Both the position numbers and the translations under genes were made by a program. Below, piece by piece: positions 1 through 9,593 of a DNA stretch of 51,565 nucleotides. A model generated the notes under the pieces. That model did not search any database. It was not told the DNA's origin and saw only the letters and a program-made list of their open reading frames with translations. How positions within the stretch are numbered: the first letter of the stretch is position 1; each line of letters starts with the position of its first letter. Source of the DNA: Stentor coeruleus (taxonomy: Eukaryota; Ciliophora; Heterotrichea; Heterotrichida; Stentoridae); the NCBI GenBank assembly GCA_001970955.1, contig MPUH01000476.1, positions 1 to 51,565 on the forward strand, given 5' to 3'.

Positions 1-271
1 TACTAAATCCTTATCCTAAAGTAGTTCGAAGAAATCTTGTAAGCTAAATATTTCAATATGGTATAAAGGCATTTATTATAATCAAGTTAATCTTACATTT
101 ATCACATCCCAAAAAAAATCATCTCATTTATTCTCTTAAAATCTTATAAATATTTATATACTAAATGCATTATTATATCATCGCCATCAATATTTTCAAT
201 ACTTTAATCAATCTATTAACCCCAAATTTCCCATAACAAACAACTATCCTCAATCCTCAAATAATTTATTA

Positions 272-1950
272 TTAGTTACTAGTTCTAAATTCCCAATACT
301 TATCATTGAATTCCAAGAAGTTATTATTGAACTGGAACCATTTTGGCACATATCCTTTATTAGCTTCACTTTTTGCCATAAGTGCTGCATATTCATTATT
401 CGCTTGTTTAAATTCTCCATTCTCAAAAAAGCCTTATATCTTTACGATACCTTGAATCCGTTAATGGAAGTCCTGGGAATAAAAATGGAGGTAAGTTTAA
501 CTGTAAGGTAAAAAGGCTAAAATAATAATTATATTCATAAGCATTTGGATATTTATTCCCTTCTTTCAAAACAATGTTTTCTTTATCATTATAAATTTCT
601 ATTGATTCTCCAACTTTTAATCTCCAAATCACTTTGTATCCATCATAAACTTCACCTTCTATAGAATTTTTAAAGAATTTAATCACTGAATATTCTTCTT
701 TATTATCACAAGTTATTCTAACTTCACCTTNTTTTTAAAGAATTTAATCACTGAATATTCTTCTTTATTATCACAAGTTATTCTAACTTCACCTTCTATT
801 TCTTTTTTAACCCTTCCACTTTGCAGATCTTTTATTGTGATATTTGGCCTACTCCATGTATATCTTTGTCTATTTCCAATCAAATATAAATAACAAGGCT
901 CAAGGATATTAATTTCAAGTTTATTTTCAACAAATTGTGAAGCTAATTCAGTACTATTACAATATACAAAACTTGGATGTTTACAACAAAGAGCTGTATT
1001 ATCTTTACTAACCTGTTCCAAAACTAAATCCAAATCATCGATTTTCAACTCAAAAGTTTCACCAACAACCGGGTTAAAAGGTTTAGTCGTTCTTTTTAAA
1101 TTCATATAAGAACTAACTACAAAAGTAGAAATATAAGCTAATCTTGTATATGGATCATCAATAATATCAGCATCAATAAGTATTTTATATTCAGCAATTT
1201 CCTCAGAGTTCCTTTGTAATAAACTTAAAGGTTCATAAACATTCATTGGTGCTTTAATTTCATAATACGATAAATTTATTGTATCTTGAACATACTTCCA
1301 TATAACTTTTTTATGTTTAGGAGTTCTAAATACAGGTATGCATTTTCTTTCAGGAAAAATTTCTTCTGATCCAATCGCATCTTCAAATTCATCATCTTCA
1401 TAAGGTGCCCCTTCACATGAAAATCTATTATTATTCATAGGAAGTTTATATATATTTTGATGCTCATGTTCAATTATCCCAAGAGTATTAGCTGAAACTT
1501 TTTTCATTTCTCTTAATAAAAACATAAGTGATTCTAATGATTTATGATTTTTAATTACTGATATTGGAATTTGTTCTATAGATAAAAGTAGTTGTGAATA
1601 TATTCCCCACATTGCTGTAATTTTATCCATTATTACTGTTGATATAGTTTTTGATCCATTGGGGTTTTAGGAAATTTCAAGTCTAATTGTTGTTCTGTTA
1701 AAGCTCTATACCAGTCTCTTGCTTCTTCTATTGTGTAAGCTTTAAGATATATGCATGTGAGACCTGTAGATATTGAAAACCTTTTTGGGTTATCTTTGTG
1801 TTTTGATATTTCAGATATGTCTAAATATAAAGTTCCTCGCTGAGCTGAACCTTTTTCTTTGCAGTAGTGTAAAATACCATTGTAAAGTATGAAATAACGA
1901 CGCTGCCAACCAAAGATGTAGTTGGTCCACTTAAATAAGTATCCTTCTAT
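272..1950 (-). pseudogene. Oxysterol-binding-protein-related (PH + ORD) gene, damaged
   Basis: Read on the minus strand, it opens with an N-terminal PH domain (about 1660-1950, beginning EGYLFKW and containing FGWQRRYFIL), followed by an ORD lipid-transfer domain (EPLSLLQR, then FNPVVGETFEL, a family signature) and the usual PPTDSR-like tail (LPLTDSRYR) ending in VPKWFQ. Such proteins carry sterol or PI4P between membranes. The frame is broken in three ways. No ATG precedes the PH domain: the likely start codon reads ATA at 1948-1950, just after a stop. A one-base shift lies near 1665-1672 (a C4 run), and another near 423-430 (a T6 run). In addition, a 64-nt artefactual duplication around the N at 731 breaks the frame. 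The EQVSHHPP hallmark is degenerate (EQVSKDNTALCC). Joined, it would be about 540 aa ending TAA at 272-274. It is either a young pseudogene or an intact gene with base-call errors; family identity is firm. Confidence 0.75.
667..795. repeat. 64-nt direct duplication flanking an N (assembly join)
   Basis: Positions 667-730 and 732-795 are identical and separated by one N at 731. The copy lies inside the ORD coding region and shifts the frame. Removing one copy plus the N restores a continuous reading frame, so this is an unmerged contig overlap rather than a biological repeat. Confidence 0.9.
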
Positions 1951-2979
1951 ATATTATTTGTTTTTTTTTAGATTATAAACTTGGAGGGTTTGTGTGAAGG
2001 ATGGATAGGGTGTTGATGGGAGAGATGATTTTTTATAGGGTGTGAAGTTTTTGTGTGATTAGATTAGAATTGTTAGTTTAAGAGTGATTTTATGGGAAGA
2101 AGAAGAAAAAAAAGATTTAGAATGGGATGAAGGTTTTTAAGTTTTAGAAGGAAAATAGGATTAGGATGGATGAAGTTTTCGCATTTGTGAGAAAAAAATG
2201 AGGTTTGATTAGGTGATTTGAATAAATAGTGAATTTTGTGAAAATATGATATGGGCTTCTATTTTTGTTTGACATTTTATTTTCAAAGATTTGGCAAAGT
2301 CGAAATAGAAAATTGAATTTTGGATAAAGATAAGTTAGTTTGGTTATTTTTGTAAGGGTTAAATAGATTATGAGATACACAAATTGAGACTATGGGAAAT
2401 AATTTAAGAAGTTAATATAAAGTGTTTGATTTGTATTGTTTTAAATAAAGAATCTTGTTTGTACTAAAATAAATATACATTTTTCATATATATTAATAGT
2501 ATGAATTCTAGCTAATGATATAAGTGTATATCGAATAATAGCTTCACTTATCTTTAAAATATCAAAGGATAAGCTAAGTCATAATTATAAAAAGCTACAA
2601 AATAATTTTTGCTAAAAATATCGAAATTTGTAATTTTCAAGTTAATGCTAAGAACAAGCAAGGCAAAAAAAATTAGACTGTATTCTCAGCATTTTTTATA
2701 AGAAAATACATTCAGAACTATAAGAAAGTGAATGATTCAAAATTCAGGCTTTTAGTACATAATGTACCTTTTATGAGTTTAAATGTATAGATAAATGGTA
2801 TTTTTTGGCACAGCAAGCATTCAATTAAAATTCGAAAAATAGTAAAACGGATATTTATCCTATAAATACTTACAATCTTATTTTCCAAGCAAAAAAAAAT
2901 TAATAATCAAACTTAAATCTCTTAAGTGTAAATCATTAAATATGTATCACTCTCAGCCACATATATATAATCAAATTCA
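1951..2979. other. Intergenic, no gene seen
   Basis: This lies between the divergent OSBP-like gene (-) and the CDPK gene (+). The left part, about 1965-2200, is nearly free of C on the plus strand, as seen upstream of other minus-strand genes here. The last 150 bases are poor in G. I see no RNA gene or conserved coding stretch; a 78-codon minus-strand frame at 2144-2380 is AT-rich and unconvincing. Confidence 0.6.
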
Positions 2980-4533
2980 ATGGGCTGTGGGAATAGTAAA
3001 AAAGACGAGGTTCAGCCGATAGTTGCCAAATCTAGTGTCAAAGATAAACCTCCATCTTCAGCAAAACTCAAGCCAGATGCATCAGAAACTCTTCTTCAGC
3101 AAGTTAATCAGGATTTACAAATCGACCCATCTCATTTTGCTATAAAAAGCTCTGGTATACTAACTCAAAACTACACACAAAGTGTAAAAATAGGCCAAAG
3201 TTCTCATAGTTATGTCAGGGTAGCTACTCAAAACTCTTCAGGCCTGAAACGAGTTATAAAAAGCATAGAAAAATCTTCCTTTGGTAGTGAAGAAAATATT
3301 TCCCAATTCCTTAACGATATTAGAGTCTTATCAATAATGGACCACCCAAACATAATAAAGCTTTACGAGTTCTATGAAGACGAAGCATATTTTTATCTAG
3401 TAACCGAATACCTCGGTGGTGGGGAATTATTTGACTATATAATTAACTCAAAAGTTCTCTCAGAGCCAGTAGCAGCACATTTCATGAGCCAATTACTAAG
3501 TGCTATATCCTATTGTCACGACAACAACATAATCCACAAAGACATAAAACCCGAAAATCTTTTATTAGACCGCAACAGCCCAGACGCAATTTTAAAACTC
3601 ATTGACTTTGGTTCCTCATCTCCAATTCTTTCCGACAAAAAACTCACACAAAAATGTGGTGATGCTTTTTACATAGCCCCAGAAGTTCTTAACAAACAAA
3701 TCTATAACGAAAAATCCGATATTTGGAGTTCAGGAGTTATAATGTATATCCTCCTCTCAGGTCGTCCTCCATTCTACGGTAAAAACGAAAAAGATATTAT
3801 AAAAAAAGTCCTTAGCGGTAATTACTCTACAAGTGGCTATGAATGGGATAGCATATCTTCTGAAGCTATAAAACTCTTACAAAAAATGCTTGACATAACA
3901 CCAATGAAACGTATTTCAGCTAAATCAGCTTTACAAGACCCATGGATTATAAATAATATAACTAAAAATCAAAAAACTCATAATGGGGAGAATAAAATCC
4001 TAAAAAACCTCTCATTATTCCGCACTGAACAAAAACTCCAACATGCTGTATTAACTTTTATAGCAGCAAATACAATAAGTAATGATCAATCAAAAGAATT
4101 ATATAAGAGCTTTAAAGAACTTGATAAAAATGGTGATGGGAAAATAAGTACTGAAGAACTTTTTCAAGCATATAAAAAGATGATGAAAAATAATGATGCT
4201 TTAAAAGAAGTGCAGAAAATCATGGCGACTGTTGATTTAAATGGTTCTGGGTATATTGATTATAGTGAATTTATTACAGCAAGTTTAAAAAAAGAGTTAC
4301 TTATAAATAATGATACATTGAATTTAGCGTTTAAAGCTTTTGATATTGATGGAAGTGGGAAAATATCAATTAGTGAATTGAAAGAAGTCCTTGGTTTAGT
4401 TCAAGATTCTGATGAAAATATAAGCAAATTGTTGAAAAAAGTTGATGAAAATGGAGATGGGGATATTGATATAGAAGAATTCAAAAACATGATGTTCATT
4501 TATATGAGTAATTCTAATAATATAGACCTTTAG
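2980..4533 (+). CDS. Calcium-dependent protein kinase (CDPK)
   Basis: A 517-aa Ser/Thr kinase activated by Ca2+. The N-terminus MGCGNSKK carries Gly2 and Cys3, which suggests myristoylation plus palmitoylation and a membrane location. The kinase domain spans about residues 65-325, with the lysine in VIKSIEK, catalytic loop HKDIKPEN (HKD for HRD), DFG in LIDFGSS and APE in FYIAPEVL. The glycine loop is degenerate (KIGQSSHSYV). A junction segment then leads to four EF-hands with canonical loops starting at about residues 382 (DKNGDGKISTEE), 419, 455 and 489. The layout is the classic plant/alveolate CDPK. Stop is TAG. It converges on the VPS20-like gene with only 10 bases between the stop codons. 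Confidence 0.95.
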   Translation: MGCGNSKKDEVQPIVAKSSVKDKPPSSAKLKPDASETLLQQVNQDLQIDPSHFAIKSSGILTQNYTQSVKIGQSSHSYVRVATQNSSGLKRVIKSIEKSSFGSEENISQFLNDIRVLSIMDHPNIIKLYEFYEDEAYFYLVTEYLGGGELFDYIINSKVLSEPVAAHFMSQLLSAISYCHDNNIIHKDIKPENLLLDRNSPDAILKLIDFGSSSPILSDKKLTQKCGDAFYIAPEVLNKQIYNEKSDIWSSGVIMYILLSGRPPFYGKNEKDIIKKVLSGNYSTSGYEWDSISSEAIKLLQKMLDITPMKRISAKSALQDPWIINNITKNQKTHNGENKILKNLSLFRTEQKLQHAVLTFIAANTISNDQSKELYKSFKELDKNGDGKISTEELFQAYKKMMKNNDALKEVQKIMATVDLNGSGYIDYSEFITASLKKELLINNDTLNLAFKAFDIDGSGKISISELKEVLGLVQDSDENISKLLKKVDENGDGDIDIEEFKNMMFIYMSNSNNIDL

Positions 4534-4543
4534 TTTTTTTTAA

Positions 4544-5161
4544 CTACTCATAAATAACTTCTGCAGGTTCTTCCTTTTTAGCTTTATGCTTGTTTTTATG
4601 TTTTTTAACTGGTTCTTGTTGAGGTACTGAAGGTAGATTTACTTCTAAGGCTTCAACAGCATCTAATTCATCAAGTTGTTGAAGAAGGTCAGTATCATCT
4701 TCTTGAATACCTTGTTGAGCTAAAGCTCTACCTACTTCTTGTTGATATTCTATAGCTTCAGCTGTTTCTTCCATAAGTTTGTTTACATCTTCAACTGTTA
4801 ATTGTTTGTTTATGTTTTTTAAGAATTCGTTTCCTTGTTTTAAAGCCTCGTATACATTTTTTTGGATTTGGGCATTTTCGATACTCGCGATTTGGCCTTC
4901 AAGATTTAAAAGCTCACCACGACCGGTTTCAAGGTTTTTTTCGAGGAATTTTTGCTTGCGTAAAGCGAGTAAGGCTTTGTCTTTTTGCTTGTTTTTGACA
5001 CATTCTTTGATTGCTGCTTTTAGTTGGGATATGTTGCTTTCTAGTTTTTTGAGGTAGTTTTTCACTTGGTCACGGGTTATTTTTATTTGTGCGATTGCTT
5101 TATCTTCTTCGTTCACTCGGGTTTTTGGCTCTTCTTCGTGCTTTACTGCTAGACAACCCAT
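4544..5161 (-). CDS. ESCRT-III subunit VPS20/CHMP6
   Basis: A 205-aa Snf7-family protein. It begins MGCLAVKHEEEP, so Gly2 is a likely myristoylation site, as in VPS20/CHMP6, which starts ESCRT-III assembly on endosomes. The segment RVNEEDKAIAQIKITRDQVK matches the CHMP6 helix-1 pattern (TEQDKAILQLK...RDKL in the family). A long charged helical core follows, with LRKQKFLEKNL and MEETAEAIEYQQEV. The acidic C-terminal part with LPSVPQQEP resembles the CHMP6 tail. Length is typical (about 200 aa). The extreme C-terminus is Lys-rich (KKHKNKHKAKKEEP). Stop is TAG. The antisense 92-codon frame here is a shadow. Confidence 0.9.
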   Translation of the reverse strand: MGCLAVKHEEEPKTRVNEEDKAIAQIKITRDQVKNYLKKLESNISQLKAAIKECVKNKQKDKALLALRKQKFLEKNLETGRGELLNLEGQIASIENAQIQKNVYEALKQGNEFLKNINKQLTVEDVNKLMEETAEAIEYQQEVGRALAQQGIQEDDTDLLQQLDELDAVEALEVNLPSVPQQEPVKKHKNKHKAKKEEPAEVIYE

Positions 5162-5580
5162 ATTTATTGGTAGAGGATTTTAAGGTAGAGTTTTTATGAT
5201 AAAAAAGGTAGACGGAAATGCTGGTTTAGGGTTTTAAGGTAGAGTTTTTTGATAATAAAGTAAAGAGGGAAGTTGGTTTAGGGTTTTAAGAGATTTTAAT
5301 AGGAAGATATGATTTTGGGTTTTTTTGTATTTGAGAGAAGATAGTTTAGGTAGATTGGATTGGATTGGGTATGGATTTAAGAATAGGGTAAATTTTTATT
5401 ATTAAGAAGATTTGCAGAGAAGTTTAAGGGAATATATTTTATAAACTTTTTCTATCATTAATTTTGATTATCTTAAACAATTTTTTTTGTGTTTGATTAA
5501 GACTGAAATTTTGCGAAAATCTTAGCTAATTATCTTTATATTGATAATAGCCCATTTAAATATGGACTATATTCCATAAA
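5162..5580. other. Divergent intergenic spacer
   Basis: This is the shared upstream region of VPS20 (-) and the acyltransferase gene (+). The left part (5162-5400) has almost no C on the plus strand and contains a repeated phrase, GGTTTTAAGGTAGAGTTTTT, at about 5175-5193 and again near 5230-5248, plus GGTTTTAAGAG near 5282. This amounts to a short imperfect tandem repeat. No gene is seen. Confidence 0.55.
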
Positions 5581-7374
5581 ATGTTCAGAGAAAATATTGT
5601 TCTTTTATTACTCATAGTTCTAACATCCTCAGAATCATGTTTCCCAGAATTGGGCAGTATAGAACTAACTAAGGATGCTCTTTTAATGCTGAAACTTTCT
5701 GGAAAAGGTTATAACGAGCTTGGAAAATATAATGAATGCCTACGACAGAACAGAAAATATTTTATAATGAAAGGATTAGATGCTACAACCTCAGTTTTAA
5801 TGCTCGGAATATGCTTTCCCATTAATTGTTCTGTTGAATCTGTGAATTTGTCTTTAACAGGAACTGGATTTTTTGTTTATGAGCCAGAGAGTGAATCTTT
5901 TACTATAGGAGGGGTACTTTTTCTAGCAATATTAATTTTGATAGTCCTTACTTTTATAGTTAGCACTTTTCTTCATTCAAAATCAGAGGAATATACGAAA
6001 AATACAATTATAAAAGCTTTTTCAGGAATTATTGCATATAAAAACTTAACATCTTCAAGAGAAAACAATAAATTCGGGTGTTTTAACATGATAAAATTCC
6101 TAAGCTTTCTTTGGGTTATTTATGGTCACTGCTTTATAATGAAACAAAGTTCTTCAATAATCAATTTAGAAAGACTTGGGCCAATGTTTCAAAACTGGTG
6201 GGCTATTATATCCTATGGAGGATTTTTCGCAGTCGATATATTTTTCAGCATAACCGGTTTTTTTACATCATATTTCTTAATAGTCCAAATGGAGAAAACT
6301 AAAGGAAAAATCCCATGGAAGTTAATGTACCTCAACAGATATATAAGAATTGTGCCAACTTATGCTTTTGTAATAGGATTAAATTATTTCATCCTCCCTT
6401 TACTAAACAGTGGACCTATTTGGTCAAATACCAGACAAAGAACAGTTGGTGATTGCGACACTTACTGGTGGACAAATTTCCTTTTTATCAATAACTTTAT
6501 TCCAAATGGTATAGGAAATGGTTGTTTTGATATAGGTTGGTACTTAGCTAACGATATGCAATTTTTTTTAATTGGTCCATTTTTGATATACATTTATTTC
6601 AAAACTCAGAAAAAATATCGTGTTTGGGTATTCTTTTTCTTAATATGGCTCCTCGAAGGAATCCTCACTTTTGTATACACTTTTCATTACAATCTTAAAG
6701 TAAACAGCATAGATTCTACAAATTGGAAAGATGGAGTGTATATATGGTTCCAAATGTATTATATAAAACCTTATTTTCGTTTTCCAGTATATTTACAAGG
6801 AATTACAGCAGGGTTGATATTTTATTATAATGAAAAACTAAAAGATAATATGCATAGAGAAATTGATGATACTTTATTAGAATTTGTCACAAAAAGCTTA
6901 AATTTTAAGAAATGGATAAGTGAAGGATGTTTTTTTGTAGGGGTATTTTTAATGATGTTTTTTATTTTGATTCAGAAACAAGTTTATGATAAATTAGATG
7001 ATCCTGAAGTTTGGAGTAGAGGAACTAATGCGTTTGTGTTAACAATTTATCGTGTTGGATTTATATTAGGATTGTTTATGTTTATTTTACCGATACTTAT
7101 AGGAAAAATGCCATTTTTGGATAAGGTTATGAGTCATAATGCTTTTGAACCTTTAGCAAAAATTAGCTACTGCGGATTTCTTATACATTTTAGTATTTTG
7201 GTAGCTTATAACTCAAGTCAAAATAATACTCTAATTGATGGGATTTATTTTATGAAAGATTTCTTTACTATTGCCACAATTGCTTGTGTTTTTGGCACAT
7301 TTATATATTTGATAATTGAAATACCAACTCAGAATTTGCAAAATGCTGTTATTAGAAGCAAAAAAAATAGTTAA
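5581..7374 (+). CDS. NRF-6-like membrane acyltransferase (acyltransferase 3 family)
   Basis: A 597-aa multi-pass membrane protein. A hydrophobic signal peptide (LLLLIVLTSSES) is followed by a lumenal N-terminal domain with Cys pairs (CLRQN, CFPINCS) like the NRF domain of nose-resistant-to-fluoxetine proteins. After one membrane span (about residues 112-135) comes the acyltransferase-3 core. It begins FLSFLWVIYGHCF, where the His is the conserved first-helix residue, and continues FFAVDIFFSITGF and LNRYIRIVPTY (family RxxRxxP-like motif), then many membrane helices. Members move acyl groups across or onto lipids or glycans; the substrate here is unknown. Stop is TAA, and the ATG follows the signal-peptide rule well. 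Confidence 0.88.
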   Translation: MFRENIVLLLLIVLTSSESCFPELGSIELTKDALLMLKLSGKGYNELGKYNECLRQNRKYFIMKGLDATTSVLMLGICFPINCSVESVNLSLTGTGFFVYEPESESFTIGGVLFLAILILIVLTFIVSTFLHSKSEEYTKNTIIKAFSGIIAYKNLTSSRENNKFGCFNMIKFLSFLWVIYGHCFIMKQSSSIINLERLGPMFQNWWAIISYGGFFAVDIFFSITGFFTSYFLIVQMEKTKGKIPWKLMYLNRYIRIVPTYAFVIGLNYFILPLLNSGPIWSNTRQRTVGDCDTYWWTNFLFINNFIPNGIGNGCFDIGWYLANDMQFFLIGPFLIYIYFKTQKKYRVWVFFFLIWLLEGILTFVYTFHYNLKVNSIDSTNWKDGVYIWFQMYYIKPYFRFPVYLQGITAGLIFYYNEKLKDNMHREIDDTLLEFVTKSLNFKKWISEGCFFVGVFLMMFFILIQKQVYDKLDDPEVWSRGTNAFVLTIYRVGFILGLFMFILPILIGKMPFLDKVMSHNAFEPLAKISYCGFLIHFSILVAYNSSQNNTLIDGIYFMKDFFTIATIACVFGTFIYLIIEIPTQNLQNAVIRSKKNS

Positions 7375-7812
7375 TTTAGATAAATATTTAGGGTTACCTT
7401 TTAATATATGTATTGAATTTTATTGGATGTTGTAGATATCTTTAAGAAAGATAATTTTTAGCTATATTTACATGATTAAGATGACATTAATAGTTTATAT
7501 TTTTTATTTTAAAAATAAGTTAGGGAATATCTTTTGCGGTATGTAAACCATTTATTAAATCTCTTTAAATTTCAGTTTTCCATCTGTTTTTTTGTATCAG
7601 CCCTCTTGTATATTGATTATCAGATTTTCATGCAAAAAAATATATTTTATTTCTATTAAAAAAATTATATTATCAACCTATACCTTCCACTAATAAAACT
7701 TAATACCAACAATAAAACTCATCCTAATTTTTCTATAAAAAGTTCCTTAAAACCTCTTATCATAAACTTAATAAACTTCATATATTTCATAAATCTAAAA
7801 ACTATTAATACT
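7375..7812. other. Convergent intergenic spacer, no gene seen
   Basis: This lies between the stops of the acyltransferase gene (+) and the ankyrin-SAM gene (-). The right part (about 7660-7812) is G-poor on the plus strand, as are the other 3' flanks of minus-strand genes here. No coding or RNA signal was found. Confidence 0.6.
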
Positions 7813-9282
7813 TTACATCAAAACGCAAGAATCGCAAGCCTGAGATTTCGAAGTCCTATCAATAAGTAAATCCTCTTTCTTCCCTCTCATCGAGGATTTC
7901 TTAAAACTTTCAAACAAACATGAATCACTTCTTAGTGCTGCTAATATTTTATTCACATGTGCCTTTTTAACAATCCCAATATCATAAACAAGTTCTTTTT
8001 CAGTTATCGGCCATTTTGAGTTCATAAGTGCAAGTAAATGCTCTAAATCCCCATACCCAGCTTTTTCAAATAAGTCAAAATAATCTGGCATATTCAAAGA
8101 CCCTAGCCAATGTTTAAGATCAGGAGCAGCCATCATTCCGAAATTCCCTTGTCCTTCAACAATACAACATCCTAAAGATGTTGATTCTCTTTGCCTATGT
8201 TTTTTCCTTAAACTTTTCAAAGGTTTTGTATCCTCATCCAATGCCCCAAGTAACCTTTTCCTATATCCAGGTTTATCAATCCCAATTCCTTCAAGCATTT
8301 CTTCATTAATAGGCATCATAGTCATCATCTGAGAAATATTCTGTTCAATATCATCATAACCACCTTCCATAAGTACTTCATATAAAAACTCTAATTTTAC
8401 TGATTCTAACCAACTCATTAACATAGCCCCATTTCCTCCAAAAGAAAATGCTTTTGATACCCTTTCAATATGTTGTTTCTCTGAATCAGGCTCTAAAGAT
8501 GTTGTAACAACAAAACTCTGTTTCTCAAAAGTGTCAAAATTTTTTAATGAACTCGCTGATACTGGGCTTAAGTTTAATGTTGCAAAACTTTCAATAGGAA
8601 TTGATGGGATTGCTTCAACATTTTCAGGTGATGGGAAGAATAATGGGGAATTTTTTGTTGATTTTTCTGAATCTTCATTTTTAGGTTTTGAAATTCTTGA
8701 GATTAGGGACTTGATTTCATTTGAAGCTAAGTCTAAAGAGGATTTATTGGAAAAATCTTTGATATGTGGGTTGGCATTATTTTCTAAAAGTAGTTTTATT
8801 ATTTTTCTATTAGATGATTCGACCGCATAATGTAATGGGATTTTACCTGTTTGTGAATTTTGTATGTTGGGGTTAGCTTGGAAGTCTAGAAGAAGTTTGA
8901 CGATTTTTTCTTCTTCTTTTAAACAAGCTAGGTGTAAGCATGAATCATTTTCTATATAGTTTTTACCTTTTGACAGAATATTTGGGTCAGCTTTTTTTGT
9001 TAGAAGCAACTTGACTAGTTTGGGATGGGATAAATCGATAGCTTGATAAAGAATAGTTTTGTTAGTTGAGTCTGTTGTGTTAGGATCAGCTCCATGTTCA
9101 AGAAGTAATTTAGCAGCTTCTAAATGCCCACATATAACAGTTCGATACAAAGGAGTCCAACCTAATTTGCAGTTTGCTTGGTTTATGAGATAAGGGTTTT
9201 TAAGTAAAAGGTTGAAAATTGTATTTGAGTCACCTTTCAGGCAGGCTTCGTTCATATATTCGATCAAGTGTAAGTTTTCCAT
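7813..9282 (-). CDS. Ankyrin-repeat, double-SAM protein with C-terminal CaaX box
   Basis: 489 aa. Residues 1-200 hold about five ankyrin repeats (GWTPLYRTVICGHLEAAKLL, DSCLHLACLKEEEKIVKLLL, GKIPLHYAVESSNRKIIKLL). A low-complexity Ser-rich linker follows. Two SAM-like domains come next: LMSWLESVKLEFLYEVL through GIDKPGYRKRLLGAL, and LKHWLGSLNMPDYFDLF through GIVKKAHVNKILAAL. The protein ends ACDSCVLM, a good CaaX motif (C-V-L-M), so farnesylation and membrane anchoring are inferred. Ankyrin and SAM modules suggest a scaffold. Stop is TAA. A second, slightly different copy of its first 34 codons and upstream DNA lies across the N at 9387. Confidence 0.88.
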   Translation of the reverse strand: MENLHLIEYMNEACLKGDSNTIFNLLLKNPYLINQANCKLGWTPLYRTVICGHLEAAKLLLEHGADPNTTDSTNKTILYQAIDLSHPKLVKLLLTKKADPNILSKGKNYIENDSCLHLACLKEEEKIVKLLLDFQANPNIQNSQTGKIPLHYAVESSNRKIIKLLLENNANPHIKDFSNKSSLDLASNEIKSLISRISKPKNEDSEKSTKNSPLFFPSPENVEAIPSIPIESFATLNLSPVSASSLKNFDTFEKQSFVVTTSLEPDSEKQHIERVSKAFSFGGNGAMLMSWLESVKLEFLYEVLMEGGYDDIEQNISQMMTMMPINEEMLEGIGIDKPGYRKRLLGALDEDTKPLKSLRKKHRQRESTSLGCCIVEGQGNFGMMAAPDLKHWLGSLNMPDYFDLFEKAGYGDLEHLLALMNSKWPITEKELVYDIGIVKKAHVNKILAALRSDSCLFESFKKSSMRGKKEDLLIDRTSKSQACDSCVLM

Positions 9283-9593
9283 GTTTAAATTATATATTTA
9301 TATGATAAAAACGAATTTTAAATCTTAGGTGAGAAGTTTTTTTTGATAATATGAGATTTTAAGTTGGTTTATGTTTTTTTTTAATGNGGTTTATGAGATA
9401 AGGGTTTTTAAGTAAAAGGTTGAAAATTGTATTTGAGTCACCTTTCAGGCATGCTTCGTTCATATCTTCGATCAAGTGTAAGTCTTCCATGTTTAAATTA
9501 TATATTTATATGATAAAAACGAATTTTAGATCTTAGGTGAGAAGTTTTTTTTGATAATATGAGATTTTGTGTTGGTTTATGTTTTTTTTAATA
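9180..9593. repeat. About 207-nt near-identical duplication around an N (haplotype join)
   Basis: Positions 9180-9386 and 9388 to about 9593 match with about six substitutions and a one-base T-run difference, flanking the N at 9387. The block covers the first 34 codons and upstream DNA of the ankyrin-SAM gene. In the outer copy the start would read MED...EDM instead of MEN...EYM. The roughly 3 percent divergence suggests two haplotypes placed in series, or less likely a truncated paralogue. Confidence 0.8.

Noticed and set aside
423..686. 87-codon independent gene
   Set aside because: It is the C-terminal continuation of the OSBP-like ORD, separated only by the N-flanked duplication.
3831..3846. 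16-nt intron-like string GTAATTACTCTACAAG in the CDPK gene
   Set aside because: The reading frame is intact through it and the encoded residues (SGNYSTSGYEW) fit the CDPK family; removing 16 nt would break the frame.
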